Shown: positions 8,826 to 18,244, counted from the first letter of the stretch. The stretch is DNA of 64,000 nucleotides from an uncultured Eubacterium sp. (GCF_934525195.1 NZ_CAKSZA010000001.1:248001-312000); one strand, 5' to 3'. The notes: generated from the sequence alone by a model not told the origin. Program-made: numbers and translations.

Positions 8826-9583
8826 TGCTTAAATTCAATAAAAAAAGTGGCACCGGTTCAATCACTTCCACAAACAGCAAAAAGCTTCTTGACGCTTCCT
8901 CAACATTTGCAGTCAAGGAAGCATACAACTCAATCAGAACTAATCTTCTTTTCACTCAGCAAGGTGAAAAGTGTCCAATATTTGTCGTAACCAGCCCTAC
9001 CGCTAATAATGGTAAAACAATCAACTCGGCAAACCTTGCAATCAACTTTGCTCAAATGGGCAAAAGGACACTCGTTATTGACGCCGATATGAGAAACCCT
9101 TCACTTCACAAGCTTTTCTCATTGAGTTCAAGAAACGGTTTGTCTGAAATTCTTGCAGGTCTTACGGACAACATCACTGTTACTAAAACAGATATCGAAA
9201 ATCTTTCGGTTTTAACATCGGGCAAAATTCCTCCAAACCCTGCAGAACTTCTTTCTTCACCGAGAATGGACAAATTGCTCGACTTCGTTAAAGAACATTA
9301 CGATTGTGTATTTATTGATACACCTCCTGTAAACATCGTAACAGACGCAACTGTTTTTTCACAAAAAGCAACAGGATATATTCTAATCGTAAAAACAGAC
9401 ACTACAAATGTTCCTGAACTTAAAACCACCGTTTCTATCCTTCAAAGCATTGATGCCAACATTCTCGGCTTTATTTTGAACGATGTAAACAGCGAAAAGA
9501 AAAAATACTATTCTTATTACAGAAAGTACAGCCGAAATTACTCATACAATTACAAGTATTCTTACGGCAGCGATAAAAAATAA
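8825..9583 (+). CDS. CpsD/CapB-type tyrosine kinase (BY-kinase)
   Basis: 252 aa. BY-kinases use a P-loop ATPase fold and phosphorylate their own tyrosine-rich tail to control polysaccharide assembly. The P-loop region is SPTANNGKT (57-65), Walker A' is VIDADMR (84-90), and Walker B is CVFIDTPP (161-168). The tail from 227 on carries ten tyrosines (KKYYSYYRKYSRNYSYNYKYSY), an ideal autophosphorylation cluster. The P-loop lacks the usual GEGKS spelling but keeps Gly-Lys-Thr. No matching CpsB/PhpH phosphatase gene is seen in the cluster. It starts on the last base of the preceding stop codon. Confidence 0.92.
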   Translation: MLKFNKKSGTGSITSTNSKKLLDASSTFAVKEAYNSIRTNLLFTQQGEKCPIFVVTSPTANNGKTINSANLAINFAQMGKRTLVIDADMRNPSLHKLFSLSSRNGLSEILAGLTDNITVTKTDIENLSVLTSGKIPPNPAELLSSPRMDKLLDFVKEHYDCVFIDTPPVNIVTDATVFSQKATGYILIVKTDTTNVPELKTTVSILQSIDANILGFILNDVNSEKKKYYSYYRKYSRNYSYNYKYSYGSDKK

Positions 9584-9598
9584 TCAAAGGCAATCAAG

Positions 9599-11134
9599 GT
9601 GTTACAAAAAATGGACAAGAAGGCAAAAACGCAATTTTGGCTTGAATTCGCAACAGATATTACTTCTCTTTTAATATCATTTGTTGTTTCATTTTTATTT
9701 ACAAAATTTGCACTGCATAAATTAGATGATACGGAAACCACGCTTCAATGGGCAGTTTGCGTTCTGTGTCTGCTTGTTGCATTTTTTATCAGTTATTTTT
9801 TATTCCACAAAGGTGTGGATATAAAACGCAGAAGCAAAATATACGAACTGGTTAATACTATCAAAAACGATATGCTTGTGTTTTTTATGTTCATTGCACT
9901 GCTTACATTAACCAAGAATCCGGTAATCAACCGTAGATTTTTTATTGGCACGGCAGTTGTCATATATTTGATTTTAACGACAATCAGCAGATACTATCTT
10001 AAGAGATGGCTCACAGGCGGGTACACCCCCGCAAAAGCAAGAATCACATCATATGTAGGCGTTTTAACAACCACAGACAGAGCAGAAGAATTTATATCGG
10101 GACTCAAAGAGGACTGGTCAATTAAAATTACAGGTGTTGCCCTGCTTGACAATTTTGTTGATAACGGCAGATTTACATATGATAAAGATTTTGAATTCGG
10201 TTCGGAATATACAAGCGAAAAAATACGAACAAAAAAGAAAATCAGATTTCCGCATATAGTTGCAGATGATATTCCTGTCATTGCAACAGACATCAGATTT
10301 ATCGATTGGATTAGAAAAACGCCTCTCGATGAGGTTTTCATCAATTTGCCGTACTACACAAGCAGTGATGTATTTGAGATTGTTGAGGAGCTTGAAGATA
10401 TGGGCGTTACGGTGCACCTTAATGTTCCTACCCTTGACAACTTGCTTGATGAAAGCAAATTTGACAACATCAACTGCAAAATCTATTCAGGTTATCCATT
10501 GGCAACATTTGCACCAACAGTTCACAACAGCGCAAAACTTGCTGTAAAAAGATTTGTTGACGTGATAGGCGCGATAGTCGGATTGATTATTTCCGCACCT
10601 ATAATTGCCATTACAGCAATTCCGTTGTTAATTGAATCTCCGGGCCCTCTATTTTTCAAACAAGAACGTGTGGGACAAAACGGCAGATTATTCAACATTT
10701 ACAAGCTGCGTTCAATGTACAAAGATGCAGAGGAACGTAAAAAAGAACTTATGGCTCAAAACAAGATGGACGGTCTTATGTTCAAGATGGACAACGACCC
10801 GAGAATTACAAAAGTCGGCAGAGTTATAAGAAAACTCAGCATTGACGAGCTTCCGCAGTTCTTTAATGTTCTCAAAGGCGATATGAGCCTTGTTGGCACA
10901 CGTCCGCCGACAGTCAGAGAATTTGAACAGTACGAAAATCGCCACAAGCGACGTCTTTCTATGCGTCCGGGCATAACAGGAATGTGGCAAGTCAGCGGCA
11001 GATCAAACATCAACGATTTTGAAGATGTAGTCAAACTCGACTGTGAATATATTGATAATTGGTGTCTGCTTCTTGATTTAAAAATATTATTTAAAACCGT
11101 TAAGGTTGTGCTTACTCACGAAGGAGCAGAATAA
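9599..11134 (+). CDS. Polyprenyl glycosylphosphotransferase (initiating sugar transferase)
   Basis: 511 aa. This enzyme transfers a sugar-1-phosphate from a nucleotide sugar to undecaprenyl phosphate, starting repeat-unit synthesis. About four N-terminal transmembrane helices, a central Rossmann-like domain (about 150-300) and a C-terminal bacterial sugar transferase domain (about 315-511) are present, with KRFVDVIGAIVG, the ESPGPLFFKQERVG and YKLRSM motifs, the IDELPQFFNVLKGDMSLVGTRP block and RPGITGMWQVSGR. Start is uncertain: GTG 9599 follows AAAGG at good spacing, while ATG 9611 follows AAGGTG. The stop overlaps the next start by one base. Confidence 0.92.
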   Translation: MLQKMDKKAKTQFWLEFATDITSLLISFVVSFLFTKFALHKLDDTETTLQWAVCVLCLLVAFFISYFLFHKGVDIKRRSKIYELVNTIKNDMLVFFMFIALLTLTKNPVINRRFFIGTAVVIYLILTTISRYYLKRWLTGGYTPAKARITSYVGVLTTTDRAEEFISGLKEDWSIKITGVALLDNFVDNGRFTYDKDFEFGSEYTSEKIRTKKKIRFPHIVADDIPVIATDIRFIDWIRKTPLDEVFINLPYYTSSDVFEIVEELEDMGVTVHLNVPTLDNLLDESKFDNINCKIYSGYPLATFAPTVHNSAKLAVKRFVDVIGAIVGLIISAPIIAITAIPLLIESPGPLFFKQERVGQNGRLFNIYKLRSMYKDAEERKKELMAQNKMDGLMFKMDNDPRITKVGRVIRKLSIDELPQFFNVLKGDMSLVGTRPPTVREFEQYENRHKRRLSMRPGITGMWQVSGRSNINDFEDVVKLDCEYIDNWCLLLDLKILFKTVKVVLTHEGAE

Positions 11135-12261
11135 TGAAAATTGCAATGATAGGACATAAACGTATTCCCTCAAGAGAAGGCGGAATAGAAATAGTTGTGT
11201 CTGAGCTATCAAAACGTATGGTCAACCTTGGCAACGATGTTGTAGCTTATAACAGAAAAAGTGAGCACATAGCCGGCAAGGAACACGAAACAGCCATAGG
11301 ACTTAATACCTGGGAGGGTGTTAGTTTAAAATGGGTTCCTACGCCGAATTCATCAAAACTAAATGCTATTGTATATAGCTTTCTTTCAACATTAAATGCA
11401 GTATTTCATAAATTTGATGTGATACATTTTCACGCCGAAGGACCTGCTTCGATGGTATTGCTTGCAAAGCTTTTTAAAAAGCGAAGCATAGTAACCATAC
11501 ACGGGTTAGATTGGCAAAGAAGTAAGTGGGGCGGTTTTGCAACAAAGTTTCTCAAATTCGGCGAAAAGACCGCCGCAAAACACGCAGACGAAATAATCGT
11601 GCTGTCTCAAAATGTAAAAGATTATTTTTTGACAACATACGATAGAGAAACCGTTTTTATACCAAACGGTATATCCCCTTCTGAAATTATACCTGCTGAG
11701 ATAATAAACGAAAAATACAATTTAAATAAAAATGAATATATACTCTTTTTAGGACGACTCGTTCCTGAAAAGGGTGTACATTATTTGATAGAGGCATACA
11801 GTAAAATCATCACGGACAAATTCCTTGTCATTGCAGGCGGTTCAAGTCACACAAGCGACTATGAAGCTCAACTGAAAGAAATGGCAAAATCAAATCCTAA
11901 GATAATTTTCACAGGCTTTGTTGAAGGCAAGGAATTGGCAGAGTTATATTCAAACGCATATATCTACTGCTTGCCGAGTGATTTGGAGGGTATGCCTATA
12001 AGCTTACTTGAGGCTATGAGCTACGGCAACTGTTGTCTTACATCGAATATAAGCGAATGTACGGAAGTTTGTGAAAACAATGCCGAATATTTTGAAAAAA
12101 ACAATATAGAAAGTCTCAAAAGCAAATTGCAGTATCTTTTAGACAATAATAATATTGTTGAAAACTACAAAAGCAAAGCCGCCGACTATATTTTGAACAA
12201 ATATAACTGGGACAAAGTCACAAAACAAACTCTGGATTTATATTCTAAAAGTGAGATTTAA
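11134..12261 (+). CDS. Glycosyltransferase family 4 protein
   Basis: 375 aa, GT-B fold. The N-terminal domain opens with IAMIGHKRIPSREGGIEIVV, as in DUF1972-type rhamnosyl/glucosyl transferases, and the C-terminal domain has FLGRLVPEKGVHYLIEAY and the nucleotide-sugar EX7E motif in DLEGMPISLLEAMSYG. It should add a sugar to the lipid-linked repeat unit at the cytoplasmic membrane face; the donor cannot be told from sequence. Starts and ends with one-base overlaps with its neighbours, so expression is tightly coupled with the priming enzyme. Confidence 0.88.
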   Translation: MKIAMIGHKRIPSREGGIEIVVSELSKRMVNLGNDVVAYNRKSEHIAGKEHETAIGLNTWEGVSLKWVPTPNSSKLNAIVYSFLSTLNAVFHKFDVIHFHAEGPASMVLLAKLFKKRSIVTIHGLDWQRSKWGGFATKFLKFGEKTAAKHADEIIVLSQNVKDYFLTTYDRETVFIPNGISPSEIIPAEIINEKYNLNKNEYILFLGRLVPEKGVHYLIEAYSKIITDKFLVIAGGSSHTSDYEAQLKEMAKSNPKIIFTGFVEGKELAELYSNAYIYCLPSDLEGMPISLLEAMSYGNCCLTSNISECTEVCENNAEYFEKNNIESLKSKLQYLLDNNNIVENYKSKAADYILNKYNWDKVTKQTLDLYSKSEI

Positions 12262-13469
12262 TGAAAATTTTATTGGTAAACAAATTTCACTATCTGCGTG
12301 GCGGAAGTGAAAAATACTATTTTGAGCTTGCAAATTTGTTGAAAAGTAAAGGCCATACTGTTGCCTTTTTTTCAATGAAGCACAAAGAAAACATCACCAC
12401 CGGCGACAAAGAATATTTTGTTGACGAAATTGATTTGAATACAGGTTCAAAATTTAAAGCCTTTGATGTTATCTATTCCAAAACAAACAAAGAACTTATG
12501 ACAAAGGCTTTGGAAGACTTCAAGCCCGATATAGTTCACATCAATAATTTTCAGCGTCAACTTTCTGCATCTATTATAGACGCAATCAAAGAAAAAAATA
12601 TTCCCATTGTCATGACGGCTCACGATTTGAATCCTATCTGCCCTGCAAGTATTATGCTTTATGACGGCAAACCGTGTGAGGATTGCCTGACTAAAGGCTA
12701 CACGCAGTGCATCAAAAAAAAATGCAACAAGGGTTCAGCTCTCAAAAGTATCATTGGATACGCAGAAAAGAAGTATTACGACTGTCACAAAGTTTTCAAA
12801 AAAGTTGACTGCATTATTTCTCCAAGTGAATTCAACAAAAATCAGCTCGTCAAGGGCAAACTAAATTGCAACGATATTAAAGTTCTTCACAATTTTGTAA
12901 ACAAGAGTGAGCACAAGGACTATGTGCTTGGTGATTATGCCTTTTACTTCGGCAGACTTTCAAAAGAAAAAGGAATTTTAAATTTAATTGAAGCTATAAA
13001 GGACATTCCCAATTCAAAACTTTTGATTGCCGGTGACGGACCCGAAAAAGAGAATATCGAAGCCTATATTGAAAAGCATAATTTGGGCGACAGAATCACG
13101 TTTTTGGGCTATCAAAATCAAGACAACATCAGAGAATATATCCGAAATTCAAGATTTGTTGTAGTACCATCAGTATGTTATGAGAATTGTCCATACTCTG
13201 TGCTTGAAACTTTAGAAATAGGAAAGCCTATTATCGGAAGCCGACTCGGCGGTATTCCTGAACTTATTGTTGACGGCGAAAACGGTTTTCTTTATAAATT
13301 CGATAATGTCAACGAACTAAAGAAAAAACTTGAAATTCTGTTCTCACAAGACGAAACAGTTGACAAATTTTCTGCAAAATCAAAAGTTCTTTACAAACAA
13401 AAATATTCACCGGAAATTTACTATAAAGAACTGATGAAAATATATAACAAATACTTACAACACGAGTGA
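12261..13469 (+). CDS. Glycosyltransferase family 4 protein, cysteine-rich N-terminal half
   Basis: 402 aa, GT-B fold. N-terminal KFHYLRGGSEKYYFELANLL and C-terminal YFGRLSKEKGILNLIEAI, GDGPEKENIEAY and an EX7E motif in CYENCPYSVLETLEIG. A cysteine group around residues 130-160 (CPAS, CEDC, CIKKKC) is common in a subset of this family and may bind a metal. It probably extends the lipid-linked oligosaccharide. The gene starts on the stop codon of the preceding transferase and its own stop overlaps the following GTG by four bases. Confidence 0.88.
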   Translation: MKILLVNKFHYLRGGSEKYYFELANLLKSKGHTVAFFSMKHKENITTGDKEYFVDEIDLNTGSKFKAFDVIYSKTNKELMTKALEDFKPDIVHINNFQRQLSASIIDAIKEKNIPIVMTAHDLNPICPASIMLYDGKPCEDCLTKGYTQCIKKKCNKGSALKSIIGYAEKKYYDCHKVFKKVDCIISPSEFNKNQLVKGKLNCNDIKVLHNFVNKSEHKDYVLGDYAFYFGRLSKEKGILNLIEAIKDIPNSKLLIAGDGPEKENIEAYIEKHNLGDRITFLGYQNQDNIREYIRNSRFVVVPSVCYENCPYSVLETLEIGKPIIGSRLGGIPELIVDGENGFLYKFDNVNELKKKLEILFSQDETVDKFSAKSKVLYKQKYSPEIYYKELMKIYNKYLQHE

Positions 13470-14581
13470 TTAAAATGGCAAAGAAACTTAATGGAACAGT
13501 AATCGTTACATATCGTTGCAACGCAAGATGTACAATGTGCAACAGATACAAAGCTCCATCAAAAAAAGAAGAAGAAATTTCGATCGAAACAATAAAAAAA
13601 CTTCCGCCTATGTATTTTACTAACATTACGGGTGGCGAACCTTTTATCAGAGAAGATTTAAAGGATATTGTCAGAGAACTTTACAAAAAAAGCGACAGAA
13701 TCGTTATATCAACAAACGGCTTTTTCACAGACAGAATTGTTGATTTATGCAAAGAATTCCCTCAAATCGGCATTAGAATTTCTATCGAAGGTCTTGAACA
13801 AACAAACAACGAAATTCGTGGACTTGACGACGGATTTAATAAAGGTTACAGCACCCTAAAAAAACTTGTTGATATGGGAATGAAAGATGTCGGCTTTGGT
13901 ATGACTGTACAGGACAAAAACGCTCCCGACCTCGTTCCGCTTTATGAACTTTCCAACAAAATGGGAATGGAATTTGCCACAGCTTCACTTCACAACAGCT
14001 TTTACTTTGTTGAAGCAAAAAACAAAATCAACGACCGTCCGATGGTTGCCGAGAATTTTGAAAAGCTTATCAACGAATTATTGGCTTCAAACAGCCCTAA
14101 AAAGTGGTTCAGAGCCTATTTCAATCACGGTTTAATTAATTATATTTACGGTCAAAAAAGACTTTTGCCTTGTGATATGAGCTTTGACACATTCTTTATT
14201 GACCCGTACGGTGATGTTATGCCTTGCAACGGCACAAAAGACAAAGAAGTTATGGGTAACCTGAACGAACAAAGCTGGGATGAACTGTGGAACAGCGAAC
14301 AGGCAGAGCGTGTAAGAAATATCGTAAGACATTGCGACAGAAACTGTTGGATGATTGGCTCTGTGTCCCCTGCTATGCACAAATATATTTTGGTACCTGC
14401 GTTGTGGGTTGTAAAACACAAGCTCAAATTTTGGACAAAAGAAAAATATTCAATGTATGAAAATCAGGTTGTTTGTGACTACCGTGACGGCAAAGTTACA
14501 AAAGAAGACCTTGACAAACTCTCAACCTGCGATATGAATGCAGAAATAAAAGACGGGATTAATAACAAACCGCATAAATAA
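13466..14581 (+). CDS. Radical SAM/SPASM-like enzyme within the exopolysaccharide cluster
   Basis: 371 aa. The 4Fe-4S site is CNARCTMC (C18, C22, C25), followed by the SAM-binding GGEP at 56-59. A C-terminal SPASM- or twitch-like segment has four cysteines, C236 (LLPCDMS), C254 (VMPCNGT), C290 and C294 (HCDRNC), with DPYGDVMPCN and a WDELWNS helix typical of that domain, so an auxiliary iron-sulfur cluster is likely. The substrate is unknown; the position suggests a sugar, nucleotide-sugar or lipid carrier, but SPASM enzymes often modify peptides. GTG 13466 overlaps the previous stop as GTGA; ATG 13475 is an alternative start. Confidence 0.85.
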   Translation: MIKMAKKLNGTVIVTYRCNARCTMCNRYKAPSKKEEEISIETIKKLPPMYFTNITGGEPFIREDLKDIVRELYKKSDRIVISTNGFFTDRIVDLCKEFPQIGIRISIEGLEQTNNEIRGLDDGFNKGYSTLKKLVDMGMKDVGFGMTVQDKNAPDLVPLYELSNKMGMEFATASLHNSFYFVEAKNKINDRPMVAENFEKLINELLASNSPKKWFRAYFNHGLINYIYGQKRLLPCDMSFDTFFIDPYGDVMPCNGTKDKEVMGNLNEQSWDELWNSEQAERVRNIVRHCDRNCWMIGSVSPAMHKYILVPALWVVKHKLKFWTKEKYSMYENQVVCDYRDGKVTKEDLDKLSTCDMNAEIKDGINNKPHK

Positions 14582-14614
14582 ACATTTCAAAATTCTGTTT
14601 AATGAAGAAATCAG

Positions 14615-15775
14615 GTGAATAGTATTAAAATACTTATAATCCGTTGTTTTCCAAACTACATGGAAGTCAAAAATGCAACATATAACATTCAGGAAATCGG
14701 ACTTGCAAGAGCACTTACAAAAAAAGGTCATCAATGCGACATTGTTTTTTGGACAGACAAAGAAGAAAAACAAGTTAACATTGATGTAGGAAATCAAAAT
14801 CAAATAACCATATTCTACAGAAATGCAAAAGTATTTTTAAAAAACGCTTTTTTTCACATTGACGATTTAATTCAGCAATACGATATAATACAACCATCCG
14901 AGTACAATCAAATTGCAACATGGTCGTTATCCAAAAAATATCCTGATAAAACTGTTATATATCACGGACCTTATTACTGTGACTTCAACACACGATACAA
15001 TACAATGTGCAAGATTTTTGACAAGGTTGTTCTTCCTGCGTATAAAAAAAACAATACAACCTTCCTGACTAAAAGTGATTTGGCCAACGATTTTTTAACC
15101 TCAAAAGGTATAAGTCCTCAAAACATTACAACCGTAGGAGTCGGAGTTGATCTTGATGCTTTTCCTGCTTTAAACGAAAATTTAATTCCCGAAGAAATAA
15201 AGGATATTTCACATATTAATGCAGAAATTAAACTTTTGTATATAGGCAGAATTGAGCCAAGGCGGAACATTCCTTTTCTATTTGACATACTCAAAGAAAT
15301 GAACAATCGAGGTATATCTACTAAACTTGTTATTATTGGAGACGGCAAAAAAGACTACTGTTCACAGTGTTTTGAATATGCCAAAAATATTGAAGTTGAA
15401 AACAACGTTGTCTATATAAAAAAAGCACAGCAACGCTATTTACAATATATATACAAACACACAGACATTTTTTTACTACCAACAAAGTATGAAATATTCG
15501 GTATGGTTTTATTAGAGGCAATGTATTTTGGCACACCAACAATAACTACAACAAACGGTGGAAGTCAAATGCTTATTGAAGATGGTATTGATGGGCAAAT
15601 AATTGATGATTTCGATGCTTCAAAATGGTGTGATGGTATTGTCAAATTAAAAAGCAATTATAAATTTATATCCGAGAATTCTCATAAAAAAATTATTGAT
15701 TATTTTACTTGGGATACCCTCTGTGATAAATTTATCAAAGCCTATAATGATAAATTATCAAAAAATCATTCATAA
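14615..15775 (+). CDS. Glycosyltransferase family 4 protein
   Basis: 386 aa. Opens with KILIIRCFPNYMEVKNATYNI and has the GT-B C-terminal signatures LLYIGRIEPRRNIPFLFDIL, IIGDGKKDYC and YEIFGMVLLEAMYFGTPTIT with the EX7E arrangement. It should add one sugar of the repeat unit. The best start is GTG 14615; the Shine-Dalgarno is poor. Base composition becomes noticeably more AT-rich from this gene to the end of the cluster. Confidence 0.85.
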   Translation: MNSIKILIIRCFPNYMEVKNATYNIQEIGLARALTKKGHQCDIVFWTDKEEKQVNIDVGNQNQITIFYRNAKVFLKNAFFHIDDLIQQYDIIQPSEYNQIATWSLSKKYPDKTVIYHGPYYCDFNTRYNTMCKIFDKVVLPAYKKNNTTFLTKSDLANDFLTSKGISPQNITTVGVGVDLDAFPALNENLIPEEIKDISHINAEIKLLYIGRIEPRRNIPFLFDILKEMNNRGISTKLVIIGDGKKDYCSQCFEYAKNIEVENNVVYIKKAQQRYLQYIYKHTDIFLLPTKYEIFGMVLLEAMYFGTPTITTTNGGSQMLIEDGIDGQIIDDFDASKWCDGIVKLKSNYKFISENSHKKIIDYFTWDTLCDKFIKAYNDKLSKNHS

Positions 15776-15820
15776 AATAAACTTTCATTATAACCTACAT
15801 AACGTAATCGGAGCACAAAT

Positions 15821-16855
15821 ATGAAAAAAGTAACGGCTGTTGTGCCTATATACAATGCAGAGAAATATCTTGACGAATGCATTGAAAGCATTGTCAATCA
15901 AACATATAAAAATCTTGAAATCATTCTTGTTAATGACGGTTCAAAGGATAAAAGTCCTCAAATATGTGATAAATGGGCAAGAAAAGACAACAGAATAACA
16001 GTTATTCACAAATCCAACGAAGGTGCAGGCGCAAGTAGAAATCGAGGAATTAACGCCGCAACAGGAGATTATATATTTTTTGTTGATAGTGATGATTATA
16101 TTGCTCCGACACTTGTGGAAAAATGCTTAAATGCCATATCTGACAGTGATTCTGCTATTGTAATGTTCGGTACAACAAATGTAACTGAAACGGGAGAAAC
16201 AATCAACAATATAATACCCCATTCTGATAAGAATGTTTTTGAAAACGCTGAAGTTCAGGAAGAATTACTACCTGAATTACTTTTTTCTGAAAATAAAAAA
16301 GTTAGAAATGTACAGCTTATTGTTTGTATGGCACATTTTTATTCTCTCAGCATCATAAAAAAAACAAATTGGAAATTTAAATCTGAAAAAGAATATTTGT
16401 CAGAAGATTTGTATTCATATTTAAATCTAATTCCATATATAACTAAATTCGCAATAATAAGCGAATCGTTTTATTATTACAGACACGGTCACGAATCACT
16501 TTCAGCTTCATCAAGATTAACAGATTATACTATGATACGTAAATATTATGAACAGTGTGTTGACCTTTGTAAAAAATTCAATTATAACAACAAGGTGCTA
16601 AAGAATATCAGCGAACCATACCTATCATTTACAATTTGCTGCTTAAAGGCTAAAATTCGTGAACAAATAACTTTTTGCGAAAAACGCAAACAAATAAATG
16701 CGATACTTAAAGATGAATTGTTACACAAACTGATAAAAGAACGTAATTTAAGCAACGAAACTTTCTTTAGACGAATTCTGTATTTAACTATATTGACAAA
16801 GAATTATTTGCTTGCTTGGATTTTTATTTATATACAAACCTACAGAAGCAAATAA
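15821..16855 (+). CDS. Glycosyltransferase family 2 protein
   Basis: 344 aa. GT-A fold with the family 2 N-terminus TAVVPIYNAEKYLDECIESI, nucleotide-binding LVNDGSKDKSPQICD and the metal-binding DXD region FFVDSDDYI near residue 90. It transfers a sugar from a nucleotide donor to the growing lipid-linked unit. The C-terminal third is lysine-rich and ends in a hydrophobic stretch (YLLAWIFIYIQ) that may dock on the membrane. The AT-rich composition matches the flanking genes. Confidence 0.88.
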   Translation: MKKVTAVVPIYNAEKYLDECIESIVNQTYKNLEIILVNDGSKDKSPQICDKWARKDNRITVIHKSNEGAGASRNRGINAATGDYIFFVDSDDYIAPTLVEKCLNAISDSDSAIVMFGTTNVTETGETINNIIPHSDKNVFENAEVQEELLPELLFSENKKVRNVQLIVCMAHFYSLSIIKKTNWKFKSEKEYLSEDLYSYLNLIPYITKFAIISESFYYYRHGHESLSASSRLTDYTMIRKYYEQCVDLCKKFNYNNKVLKNISEPYLSFTICCLKAKIREQITFCEKRKQINAILKDELLHKLIKERNLSNETFFRRILYLTILTKNYLLAWIFIYIQTYRSK

Positions 16856-16883
16856 AACATTGTTTTCATAAGGAGGAGATATT

Positions 16884-18203
16884 TTGGCTGTTTTACACAT
16901 TAAAATAAAGAAAAATCCTTTGCCTGAACAAATATTTCTTGAATTTATGCTTTTGCTAGGACTGTTTTTTGGCTATTTTGAAGTCACAACCTTTTGGAAT
17001 GCAGGAATTATTTTACTGACAGCTTGGTTGATTTTTGCCTCTAAAAGAATACAAAATAAATTATTCAGCAAAGCTACTCCCATAATTCTACTGTTTATAT
17101 TAATTGGATTTTTTGCATTAAACGTTTTTTGTATGGGAACAGGTGAACACCTTTCGTATAATATAATTCAAATAATTCGTCCGATTATTATACTTTTAGG
17201 CTTTTATTATATTAGTTTGGAAAACAACAATATAATAAATGATTTTTTAAATGATAATTTTATATTACTTAATCTTATGTGGATTGTTAACCTAATAATC
17301 ATAGGCTTTCAAGTTGCAGGTACAGGTTTTATGATTAAAGACAGCTGGATGGAACAAAACAGTTACTACCAAGATAATTGTACCGGTCTTTTTGGTTTCA
17401 GTTCAACACACGTTGTAATGTTATTTACAATTTTTATAACCATTTACAATCTCAAAATCGGAACTAATAAATTCAATGAGAAATGGAAAAAAAGAGCTGT
17501 TTTAATCTACACTTATTTGACATTGTTAATAATGCTTTTCTATTCAACGCTCAATGACAATATTGCAATTTTCATTTTTACTCCATTGTTTCTTGTTTGG
17601 TATTATTTTCACACAGTAAAAAATTCAAATACAACTATATATAAAAAAGTTTCATCAGTTCTAAATTATATACTATTAGCGATTGTTATTCTTATTGCAA
17701 TACAATTTATTCCCGGTGTTTCTCAATTCATTTCTGAAACAGTAACCGAAAGATTTGATGGTGTTATTCACTTTGAAGAAACAAATGGAAAGGGAAGTGT
17801 TGAACGTTTAGCTATTGCACAAGAAGCTTTAGACTTAGGATTCGGATGGAAATTAGGAAAAGGATTAAGTGCATGGCCTCTTACAAGATCCCGATATGCA
17901 GGCTTCAGACATTTTGGTTTAAGTTCTGTAGGTTCATTTGTTTATTTAACAGGCATCTGGGGTTATTCGTTAATGGTTTTGTTTTATTCATTCTTCTTGT
18001 CACGATTATCATCAAACAAAACTAAACTTTCTTTCTTTATTACCTTTGGAATGGTTATCTTTTTATCATGCTATACAATGTTCTTTACTGCAACACACGG
18101 AATTGTTTGGGCAATATTTATTTTCTTGGTTTTTAACACTACAGATAATAAAACAACAAACATTCAAAATAATGTTACTAATAGCAAAGTCAAAGTTCAA
18201 TAA
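16884..18203 (+). CDS. O-antigen ligase/Wzy-like polysaccharide polymerase
   Basis: 439 aa, about ten to twelve predicted transmembrane helices. A larger extracytoplasmic loop with GKGLSAWPLTRSRYAGFRHFG (about 330-352), followed by GSFVYLTGIWGYSL, resembles Wzy/WaaL-type polymerases, which are recognised by topology rather than sequence. It would join repeat units on the outer face of the membrane. The start is TTG 16884, fixed by AAGGAGGAGAT seven bases upstream. It is the last gene before a strong terminator and the most AT-rich gene of the cluster. Confidence 0.75.
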   Translation: MAVLHIKIKKNPLPEQIFLEFMLLLGLFFGYFEVTTFWNAGIILLTAWLIFASKRIQNKLFSKATPIILLFILIGFFALNVFCMGTGEHLSYNIIQIIRPIIILLGFYYISLENNNIINDFLNDNFILLNLMWIVNLIIIGFQVAGTGFMIKDSWMEQNSYYQDNCTGLFGFSSTHVVMLFTIFITIYNLKIGTNKFNEKWKKRAVLIYTYLTLLIMLFYSTLNDNIAIFIFTPLFLVWYYFHTVKNSNTTIYKKVSSVLNYILLAIVILIAIQFIPGVSQFISETVTERFDGVIHFEETNGKGSVERLAIAQEALDLGFGWKLGKGLSAWPLTRSRYAGFRHFGLSSVGSFVYLTGIWGYSLMVLFYSFFLSRLSSNKTKLSFFITFGMVIFLSCYTMFFTATHGIVWAIFIFLVFNTTDNKTTNIQNNVTNSKVKVQ

Positions 18204-18206
18204 ACT

Positions 18207-18244
18207 AAAACCCTGTTTCAGCGAAAGCCGAAGCAGGGTTTTTT
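18207..18244. terminator. Bidirectional terminator ending the exopolysaccharide cluster
   Basis: Stem AAAACCCTGTTTC / GAAGCAGGGTTTT followed by TTTTCT on the plus strand; on the minus strand it can also end the convergent zinc-ribbon gene. Confidence 0.85.

Noticed and set aside
11134..14581. Idea that the radical SAM gene belongs to a RiPP (peptide) cluster
   Set aside because: No short precursor-like gene, peptidase or peptide exporter lies nearby; the neighbours are all glycan enzymes, though this does not prove the substrate.
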